Shown piece by piece: positions 1 to 5,273 of a stretch of 5,273 nucleotides of DNA; the stretch's first letter is position 1; each line of letters opens with the position of its first letter. Under the pieces are notes generated by a model. The model was not told the origin of the DNA and did no database searches. It worked only from the letters and a program-made list of their open reading frames with translations. This stretch comes from Prosthecobacter sp. (GTDB lineage Bacteria; Verrucomicrobiota; Verrucomicrobiia; Verrucomicrobiales; Verrucomicrobiaceae): the NCBI GenBank assembly GCA_025869455.1, contig JAOZVT010000793.1, positions 1-5,273 on the forward strand, given 5' to 3'. Made by a program: the position numbers and the translations under genes.

Positions 1-1152
1 CCAGGCGGAGCATCCTATCTTACTCGTTTGACAGAGCCTGAGCTTTATAACGCGTCACAAATGATATCTTCTGGGTATTTGATGTTCGATGTGGATCTCA
101 TTCCAGGATTGAACGTTAACTTTGGGGCACGGGTTGAAACCACAGATTTGAAAGTGAGTGCCAGTGGTATTTGGATTTACAGTGATCAAGAGCTTCGTAA
201 GCGGCTCCTAAGTTCAGAACAAAGGGCAGATCAAGAAGTATTGAACTTACTGACTACTGCCGCTAGTGAAGTAGATAGCCCGCTAAGAAGAGCGGCCAGA
301 TCTGATCCACGGCTTTTATCTCGCAGTCAGGCCAATATATCACGGGTTGATATTTTACCCGCTCTTTCTGTGACTTGGGATCTTCAGGAAAATCAAAGGG
401 TTCGTGGTGCCGTGTCTCAAACCATTGCTCGTCCATCCTTTAAAGAAATCGCTCCTGTCGCCTTTATCAATCCAGAGTCTGGAGATTACTTTGTGGGCAA
501 CGTGGATCTTAAGCTCTCCTCTATTATCAATTATGATGTTCGTTGGGAATGGTTTCCAGAGCCTGGCGCTTTGATTGGCGTCAGTGGTTTTGCTAAAACC
601 ATTCAGAACCCGATTGAGTTCTCTCAGGAAGGTGAATATACGAGCTATATCAATGTTGATAGCGCAAGTGTTTATGGTTTTGAGCTCGAATTTCAGCGAG
701 ATTTTAGCTTTATCACTCCAGAGCTTAAGCCGTTCAGTTTTGGAGCGAATTACAGTTATATTAAGTCAGTGGCTACACGAACAGGAGACGGAACCTTTGT
801 ATTCGGTAAACAACGACGACTCCAGGGACAGCCGGATTACATCGCCAATTTTAATTTGACCTACGATGATCCCGAAAATCCTTTTTCTGGTGGTTTATTT
901 TTAAATATTACAGGACAACAACTGTATGCGGTAGCGACCACGACTTATGACCCTGATGTCTTCCAGGAGCCTCTCACAACTCTTGACTTGGGGCTTTCGT
1001 ATAAGTTTAGCAAAATTTGCAAGCTAACTTTTCGGGCATCAAATCTGACCGACGCGAAGCAAACGCGCTTTTACAACAACACTCAAAAACCCGTTTATTC
1101 AGTGAGGAGTCCTGGCATAGGATATTCACTGAGTATGACTTTTGATTGGTAA
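1..1152 (+). CDS. TonB-dependent outer-membrane receptor, C-terminal beta-barrel part (5' end outside window)
   Basis: The frame is open from base 1 to the TAA at 1150-1152 (383 residues), so this is the 3' part of a longer gene. The TTG at 28 is not a credible start because the frame continues upstream of it. The sequence shows alternating polar/hydrophobic beta strands, an 'IARPSF' element at about 424-441, a 'GNVDLK' element near 496-513 followed by 'NYDVRWEWF', an 'ASNLTDAKQTRFY' element near 1036-1074, and a C-terminal strand ending in Phe-Asp-Trp. These are characteristic of the barrel of TonB-dependent receptors, which import a ligand (siderophore, vitamin, glycan or peptide) across the outer membrane using TonB energy. 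The plug domain and TonB box would lie off the left edge, so the ligand cannot be inferred. A charged, probably helical stretch at about 178-330 is likely an extracellular loop. GC content looks lower than in the next two genes. The assignment to the superfamily is firm; the subfamily is open. Confidence 0.9.
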   Translation, partial: PGGASYLTRLTEPELYNASQMISSGYLMFDVDLIPGLNVNFGARVETTDLKVSASGIWIYSDQELRKRLLSSEQRADQEVLNLLTTAASEVDSPLRRAARSDPRLLSRSQANISRVDILPALSVTWDLQENQRVRGAVSQTIARPSFKEIAPVAFINPESGDYFVGNVDLKLSSIINYDVRWEWFPEPGALIGVSGFAKTIQNPIEFSQEGEYTSYINVDSASVYGFELEFQRDFSFITPELKPFSFGANYSYIKSVATRTGDGTFVFGKQRRLQGQPDYIANFNLTYDDPENPFSGGLFLNITGQQLYAVATTTYDPDVFQEPLTTLDLGLSYKFSKICKLTFRASNLTDAKQTRFYNNTQKPVYSVRSPGIGYSLSMTFDW

Positions 1153-1208
1153 TGCAAAAAGGATGCTGGAGGAATCCTTGGTGTTGCATCAGACCGCGCG
1201 TTGCATCA
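1153..1208 (+). other. Intergenic imperfect hairpin and 9-base direct repeat after the receptor gene
   Basis: Directly after the receptor stop codon, TGCAA (1153-1157) can pair with TTGCA (1184-1188), and AAGGAT (1159-1164) with ATCCTT (1174-1179). Together they give an interrupted stem-loop with a 9-base apical loop. There is no run of T after it, so it is a poor intrinsic terminator, although it could stabilise the 3' end of the receptor mRNA. The 9-mer GTTGCATCA occurs at 1183-1191 and again at 1200-1208, overlapping the right arm of the hairpin. It could be a protein-binding site or chance. Transcription may read through into the next gene. Confidence 0.3.
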
Positions 1209-1232
1209 TCTTGAAGACCCCCCTTCATCCAG

Positions 1233-1772
1233 ATGCCTTTGGTTTCCATCATCTGCCCGCATTGTGAGAGCGCCGTCCAAGTACAGGTCACGGTGGTGGC
1301 TCGTTCACGCCCATGCCCTGTCTGTTTAGAGCCGTTGATGTTGCAGGTGGCTGAGCGTTCTACTGGGGTGAAGCGTAAGGCTCTGCTGGTGGCTGAGGTG
1401 CCTCCCACTGACGCCGCTGCTGATGTGCTGGATGCCTATGAACAGAAGGCATACACCGGGGAAGCTTTTGATCGTATGCGGGCTGATCCTGATTTGGCCC
1501 GTGCTCGTCGTCGGTTGTTAATGGGGGTTGCAACGGTGGTGGTGATGGTTTTGGTGGTGACGCTGTGGAGCTTATTGACCCACTGGGGAGTGTTTAAAGG
1601 GGTGCAGGTGGAGCCGCCGCCAGTAGTGCCTGTGGCTTTGAATCTTTCTGCTGAGGAACATGCTAAGAATATTTCCCCAATGCTGTCGCGCCCGATGGAT
1701 TTTGAGCAACTGGTGAAAGAGCGAAAAGTGGATGGAAGGAGATCTGCTCTGGAAACAGCTGGGCAGGAATAA
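1233..1772 (+). CDS. Hypothetical membrane protein with N-terminal zinc-ribbon-like domain
   Basis: The protein has 179 residues, an ATG start and a TAA stop. The N-terminus carries two CxxC pairs, Cys8-Pro-His-Cys11 and Cys28-Pro-Val-Cys31, the spacing of a small zinc ribbon that probably binds one Zn ion. A linker (about 40-90) ends in the basic run 'LARARRRLL', followed by one strongly hydrophobic segment (about 95-117). The remaining 60 residues contain a proline-rich patch (PPPVVP, 128-133) and are otherwise hydrophilic. By the positive-inside rule the ribbon should be cytoplasmic and the tail periplasmic. The start fits because the first CxxC begins 7 residues in, but no Shine-Dalgarno sequence precedes it; the leader is C-rich (1217-1230). 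I do not recognise the family. A membrane-anchored regulator or assembly factor for the neighbouring exported proteins is possible, but nothing shows a function. The gene lies 80 bases after the receptor gene and 98 bases before the DUF1501 gene, same strand. The CxxC pairs, membrane helix and codon-like pattern favour a real gene. Confidence 0.78.
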   Translation: MPLVSIICPHCESAVQVQVTVVARSRPCPVCLEPLMLQVAERSTGVKRKALLVAEVPPTDAAADVLDAYEQKAYTGEAFDRMRADPDLARARRRLLMGVATVVVMVLVVTLWSLLTHWGVFKGVQVEPPPVVPVALNLSAEEHAKNISPMLSRPMDFEQLVKERKVDGRRSALETAGQE

Positions 1773-1783
1773 CCAAAATAACA

Positions 1784-1800
1784 GGAAAAAAACTTTTTCC
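1784..1800 (+). other. Short A/T-rich inverted repeat between the zinc-ribbon gene and the DUF1501 gene
   Basis: GGAAAAA (1784-1790) and TTTTTCC (1794-1800) are perfect inverted repeats around a 3-base AAC loop, 12 bases after the TAA of the upstream gene. The stem is mostly A-T and would be weak, but its T-run at the 3' arm makes a low-efficiency terminator or mRNA end possible. If it does not terminate, the zinc-ribbon and DUF1501 genes could be co-transcribed. The rest of the 98-base gap shows no recognisable promoter and becomes pyrimidine-rich towards the DUF1501 start. Confidence 0.3.
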
Positions 1801-1870
1801 GATTTTGCAAGAAGCCTGGGCGGCGTCCGTAATCCCCTCTGATTCTCCCTGTAAACTCCCTCTCTACGCT

Positions 1871-3205
1871 ATGAAAATGCACCCCAATTGCCAAGGCAAT
1901 CACATTGATCTCCGTTCCGGTGCCAGCCGTCGCGACTTCCTATATGTTGGGATGCTCGGTGGTCTGGGGTTGACCCTGCCAGAGATGCTTCGTCTGCAGG
2001 CGGCGCAGAAAATTGCGGATGTTGAAACATTCAGTCCAATCGCGGATTCCATCATTCACATCTACCTCCCAGGTGGGATGGCTCAGCATGAATCCTGGGA
2101 TCCGAAGCCTTTTGCTTCGCCCGATTATCGTGGCCCCTACACGCCGATCAAGACCTCCATCCCTGGTGAATACGTGGGGGAGAAGTTTCAAAACATCGCC
2201 AAGATCATGAACAAGCTGACGGTCATCCGCAGCATGACGCATGGTGAGGCAGCGCATGAGCGTGGAACACACAACATGTTCACTGGTTATCGCCCAAGTC
2301 CGGCGATCAAGTTTCCTAGCTTTGGTTCCATCATCTCCCATGAAATGGGATCGCGGAACAATCTGCCGCCTTACGTCGCCGTGCCGAACATGGTGGCTCC
2401 TGATCAGGGAACAGGCTACATGAGCAGTGCCTATGGTCCTTTCGCTTTGGGCAGTGATCCTGCGGACAAGAATTTCTCTGTTCGTGACCTGCTGACTCCC
2501 AAGGACATTGATGAAAAGCGTTTTGACCGCCGCCGCTCTCTTCTAAATACAGTGGATGAACACTTCCGTACTGTGGAAAAAGCCGATTCTATCACCGCCA
2601 TGGACAGCTTTTATCAGGCTGCGTATGGTTTGATCAGCAGCAGCCAGGCGCGTGAGGCTTTTGATCTCAATAAGGAAACGGACAAGCTGCGCGATGAATA
2701 TGGTCGTAATACCGCTGGCCAGCGTTTCCTCTTGGCACGTCGCTTGGTGGAATCTGGTGTTCGCATGGTTTCCGTAAACTACGGAAGCTGGGACCACCAC
2801 AGCAATATCAAGGGTTCTTTTGACCGTCAGGCGCCTGACTTCGACAAGGCATTTGCTCGCCTGATCACAGATTTGTCTGATCGCGGCATGCTGAAGAAGA
2901 CTTTGGTTATGGTGAGTTCTGAGTTTGGACGCACGCCAAAGGTGAATGGCACGAATGGCCGTGACCACTGGCCACGCGTTTTCTCGGTGGCAATGGCAGG
3001 CGGCGGGATGAAAGAAGGTTATATCCACGGGGCTTCTGACGCTCTTGGTGGTGAGCCTGATCGTGATGCGGTGGGGCCAGCAGATCTTGCCAAAACGATG
3101 TATCGTTTACTCGGTATCAATGGAGAAAAGCGCATCATGGCTGATGGTGGCCGCCCTGTTGATATTGTGAATGGTGGTCGCATCATGAATGAGTGGATTG
3201 CCTGA
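1871..3205 (+). CDS. DUF1501 family protein, Tat-exported
   Basis: The protein has 444 residues from the ATG at 1871; the ATG at 1877 is an equally possible start. The frame extends upstream to a TTG at 1805, but those 22 extra residues do not resemble a family N-terminus and would bury the Tat signal. The Tat motif Ser-Arg-Arg-Asp-Phe-Leu lies at residues 19-24, followed by a short hydrophobic stretch (25-36). DUF1501 hallmarks follow in order: 'IYLPGGMAQHESWDPKP' (64-80), 'THGEAAHERGTHNMFTGYRP' (123-142), 'LPPYVAVPN' (165-173), 'GYMSSAYGPF' (182-191), 'NYGSWDHHSN' (303-312), 'SSEFGRTP' (349-356), 'GRDHWP' (363-368), and a C-terminal 'DLAKTMYRLLGI'. DUF1501 is placed in the alkaline phosphatase/sulfatase-like superfamily. 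Asp77, Asp308, His309, His310, Asp365 and His366 are good candidate metal ligands, by analogy only. The length is typical for the family. No substrate is established for it. Relatives often sit beside DUF1549/DUF1553 cytochrome-like genes, which are absent from this window. A terminator follows 27 bases after the stop. Confidence 0.96.
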   Translation: MKMHPNCQGNHIDLRSGASRRDFLYVGMLGGLGLTLPEMLRLQAAQKIADVETFSPIADSIIHIYLPGGMAQHESWDPKPFASPDYRGPYTPIKTSIPGEYVGEKFQNIAKIMNKLTVIRSMTHGEAAHERGTHNMFTGYRPSPAIKFPSFGSIISHEMGSRNNLPPYVAVPNMVAPDQGTGYMSSAYGPFALGSDPADKNFSVRDLLTPKDIDEKRFDRRRSLLNTVDEHFRTVEKADSITAMDSFYQAAYGLISSSQAREAFDLNKETDKLRDEYGRNTAGQRFLLARRLVESGVRMVSVNYGSWDHHSNIKGSFDRQAPDFDKAFARLITDLSDRGMLKKTLVMVSSEFGRTPKVNGTNGRDHWPRVFSVAMAGGGMKEGYIHGASDALGGEPDRDAVGPADLAKTMYRLLGINGEKRIMADGGRPVDIVNGGRIMNEWIA

Positions 3206-3232
3206 TTTGGCCCACTTGCCGCTACCTAACTT

Positions 3233-3270
3233 TAAAGGCGGCGTGGAGCCATCCACGCCGCCTTTATCTT
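3233..3270 (+). terminator. Strong rho-independent-type terminator after the DUF1501 gene
   Basis: A perfect 15-base-pair stem (3233-3247 with 3252-3266) encloses a GCCA tetraloop. The core of the stem is GGCGGCGTGGA, very GC-rich, and the 3' arm runs into TTTATCTT. It starts 27 bases after the DUF1501 stop codon and ends about 85 bases before the next gene. The 5' arm begins with TTTAAA, so the reverse strand also has a short T-run and the element could work in both directions. The T-tract is imperfect, but the stem is strong enough to make this the clearest regulatory element in the window. Confidence 0.9.
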
Positions 3271-3354
3271 GGATGGCTATTTTCTAGAAAGTTGTTTTCT
3301 GCAATAAGTCGCCTCTCGATCTACGTAGTTAGTCTTCGTTAATCCCCTTTGCTC

Positions 3355-5273
3355 ATGAATGTTCGTTATATTTTCACTTTGCTTTCAATGCTCCTCTTTG
3401 GAGGTGTTTCATTGCAGGCAGCTTACCCTGAGTTTAACACGACGAAGCCGAATGGAATTCAGCGTGGTACGGAGCAAAAGCTTACCATCACTGGAAATCG
3501 TTTAGAAGATTTTGAGAGTCTCATTTTCTTTTCTCCCGGTTTCACGCAGAAGAGCGTGGAGAAGGTGGAAAAGAATAAGGTGGAACTGACCATCGCCGTT
3601 GCGCCTGATGTTGAACCTGGGAATCATTTGATTCGGGTGCGTACGCGCTCAGGGGTTTCTCATGCACGCCAGTTTTTTGTGGGGCCGTTTCCCAATGTGG
3701 AAGAAAAAGAGCCTAACTCAGAGTTTGATACAGCTCAGGCTATCGAACTAAATCAGACGGTGGAAGGGCTGATCACGACAGAAGATGTAGATTATTTTAA
3801 GGTGTCCGTAAAAAAGGGGCAACGTATCAGCTTAGAAGTGGACGGGCTGCGCCTGGGTTACACTGTTTTTGATCCATACATTGCGATTTTGGACAAGGAC
3901 CGTTTTGAAAAAGCCTTTTCAGATGATACCATTCTCCATCGCCAAGATGGTTATTGCTCCTTTGTTGCCGAGTATGATGGTGACTATTATGTGATGGTGC
4001 GTGACTCTTCCTACCGTGGTGGGAATACCAGTTTCTATCGCTTGAATGTGGGCAGTTTTCGTCGTCCTGATGTCGTCTATCCGGCTGGTGGTATGTTAGG
4101 CAGTTCCGTGAAGGTTCGCTTCATTGATAAGGATGGTTCTTTCGAGGAGGAGGTGAAGCTGCCGACGGAGGAAAATCCTGGATTCATGCTTTTCTCAAAG
4201 GGGGCGGAAGCTGCTCCATCGGGAAATCCCTTCCGTCTTGTTTCATTTGAAAACACGCTGGAAGCTGAGCCTAACAATGAGCAAGCTAAAGCCACTCCTG
4301 TAATCGTGGGTGAGCCAGCGGCTTTGAATGGAGTCATCGAAACACCTGGAGATGTTGATTTCTTTAAGGTGGCTTTGAAAAAAGGCCAACAGGTCGTCTT
4401 GCAAGCTTTTGCTCAGAGCCTGGGATCCCCACTGGATTCAGTGATCAATATTTACAATGAGAAAGGTGGCAGTGTCGGTGGAAATGACGATGGGGGTGGT
4501 CGCCGTCGTCTGGATAGTAAACAAACTCTCAAGGTGCCTGCGGATGGAGATTATTTTGTTCGTGTGACAGATCACCTGGAGCGCGGTGGCCCGAGCTTTG
4601 TGTATCGGATTGAGATGGTCGCTAGTCAGCCTGAACTTACTTTTGCCTCACCTAACTACTCGGTGAATGATTCGCACTATCGCCAGTTCTTGGCCATCCC
4701 GCGTGGTGGGCGGATGGCTTTGTTGGAGAATTTTTCCCGCAGCAATGTGAGTGGGGATTTCAAATTTGGTGCCCCGAATTTGCCACCAGGAGTGAAGTTG
4801 CTCACGGAGTTGGCACCTAAAGATCAACCTGGGATGCCATTGGTTTTTGAAGCTGCTGCAGATGCACCCCTTGGGCATGCCACGGTTGCACTTCAGCTTA
4901 CTTCCGTTGATCCGAATGTGAAAGTTGTGGGGACCATGCGTCAGGAGTTTGATGTCGTGCGTCAAGGTAACGTGATTTATTACACGGAGGTTCGTGAGAA
5001 ATTGCCAGTCGCCGTGGTGGAAGAGGCTCCCTATTCCTTGGAAATTGTGAAGCCGACGGTGAGCTTGGTCAACAATGGCATCCTCAATTTGAAAGTTGTG
5101 GCGACTCGTAAAGAAGGCTTCAAAGCGCCGATTCGAGTGCTTATGGTTTGGAAGCCCACAGGTATCAGTACACTAGGTGAGCAGACGATCGCCGAAGGTC
5201 AGAATGAATGTAGTTTTGTCCTAGATTCGAATGCCAATACTCCAGCTGGTACATGGAAGTTTGTGGTGATGGG
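3355..5273 (+). CDS. Secreted protein with IPT/TIG-like domain and two pre-peptidase C-terminal (PPC) domains (3' end outside window)
   Basis: The frame runs open from the ATG at 3355 to the right edge without a stop (639 full codons visible). Residues 1-22 form a Sec signal peptide: Arg4, a hydrophobic core 'YIFTLLSMLLFGGVSL', and probable cleavage after Leu-Gln-Ala22. Residues 25-110 resemble an IPT/TIG beta-sandwich ('PNGIQRGTEQKLTITGNRL'). Two PPC-type domains follow, at about 118-232 and 303-422. Each opens with Glu-Pro-Asn, then has a 'DVD(Y/F)FKV..KKGQ' strand pair and ends in a 'DGDYxVxVxD' element. The second also has an acidic 'GGNDDGGG' loop. Residues 423-639 are beta-rich, with 'AIPRGGRMALLENFSRSNVSG' and 'NLPPGVKLL' elements often seen after PPC domains in related planctomycete and verrucomicrobial proteins. 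PPC domains are usually accessory parts of secreted proteins; no peptidase domain is visible here, so a binding or structural role is inferred. The start has no Shine-Dalgarno sequence, but the signal peptide begins at once, supporting this ATG. A terminator upstream implies its own promoter within 3267-3354, which I could not identify. Confidence 0.93.
   Translation, partial: MNVRYIFTLLSMLLFGGVSLQAAYPEFNTTKPNGIQRGTEQKLTITGNRLEDFESLIFFSPGFTQKSVEKVEKNKVELTIAVAPDVEPGNHLIRVRTRSGVSHARQFFVGPFPNVEEKEPNSEFDTAQAIELNQTVEGLITTEDVDYFKVSVKKGQRISLEVDGLRLGYTVFDPYIAILDKDRFEKAFSDDTILHRQDGYCSFVAEYDGDYYVMVRDSSYRGGNTSFYRLNVGSFRRPDVVYPAGGMLGSSVKVRFIDKDGSFEEEVKLPTEENPGFMLFSKGAEAAPSGNPFRLVSFENTLEAEPNNEQAKATPVIVGEPAALNGVIETPGDVDFFKVALKKGQQVVLQAFAQSLGSPLDSVINIYNEKGGSVGGNDDGGGRRRLDSKQTLKVPADGDYFVRVTDHLERGGPSFVYRIEMVASQPELTFASPNYSVNDSHYRQFLAIPRGGRMALLENFSRSNVSGDFKFGAPNLPPGVKLLTELAPKDQPGMPLVFEAAADAPLGHATVALQLTSVDPNVKVVGTMRQEFDVVRQGNVIYYTEVREKLPVAVVEEAPYSLEIVKPTVSLVNNGILNLKVVATRKEGFKAPIRVLMVWKPTGISTLGEQTIAEGQNECSFVLDSNANTPAGTWKFVVM

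Noticed and set aside
28..30. TTG at 28 as the receptor start
   Set aside because: The frame is open upstream to base 1, and a receptor of this family needs a signal peptide and a plug domain before the barrel.
575..859. Plus-strand frame of 94 residues inside the receptor gene
   Set aside because: It overlaps the receptor frame, which shows barrel motifs throughout; the alternative translation has no domain features.
1805..1870. In-frame TTG at 1805 as the start of the DUF1501 gene (22 extra residues)
   Set aside because: The extension has no family resemblance and would place the twin-arginine motif about 41 residues in. The ATG at 1871 (or 1877) gives a normal Tat N-terminus.
1007..3028. 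Minus-strand open frames at 1007-1408, 1436-1903, 1940-2341 and 2543-3028
   Set aside because: They lie opposite well-supported genes, have no recognisable domain or signal peptide, and their residue composition reads like antisense of coding sequence.
3281..3328. Palindromes TTTCTAGAAA (3281-3290) and CTACGTAG (3321-3328) before the PPC gene as operator sites
   Set aside because: Both are short and A/T-rich or single copies, so they are expected by chance. They lie in the right place for regulation, but nothing else supports them.
4077..4965. Minus-strand open frames at 4077-4337 and 4648-4965
   Set aside because: Both are antisense to the PPC gene, whose frame continues unbroken to the window edge with clear domains.

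Overview
The window looks like a chromosomal segment from a Verrucomicrobiota bacterium; a planctomycete is the less likely alternative. The reasons are a Tat-exported DUF1501 protein next to a large secreted protein with pre-peptidase C-terminal (PPC) domains, a pairing typical of the Planctomycetota/Verrucomicrobiota group, plus an outer-membrane TonB-dependent receptor, intermediate GC content, and start codons without clear Shine-Dalgarno sequences. The placement is inferred from gene content; no rRNA or marker gene is present.

Layout, all on the + strand. Bases 1-1152 are the 3' part of a TonB-dependent receptor gene whose N-terminal plug lies off the left edge. An 80-base gap (1153-1232) holds an imperfect hairpin and a 9-base direct repeat. 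Bases 1233-1772 encode a 179-residue protein with a two-CxxC zinc-ribbon-like N-terminus and one membrane helix; I do not recognise it as a named family. A 98-base gap (1773-1870) leads to the DUF1501 gene (start chosen at 1871, stop at 3205). A very strong hairpin terminator follows at 3233-3270. A new gene starts at 3355 and runs off the right edge: a Sec-secreted protein with an IPT/TIG-like domain, two PPC domains and further beta-rich sequence.

How they may work together: every gene product is predicted to be in or beyond the cytoplasmic membrane. The DUF1501 protein belongs to an alkaline-phosphatase/sulfatase-like superfamily and would fold in the cytoplasm before Tat export. The PPC protein would go by Sec and resembles large extracytoplasmic binding or structural proteins. 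The receptor would import a ligand across the outer membrane. A shared role in handling an extracellular polymer or its products is plausible, but it is inference from location and family only. The terminator suggests that the PPC gene is transcribed separately from the DUF1501 gene. I found no RNA gene, mobile element, CRISPR array or origin.
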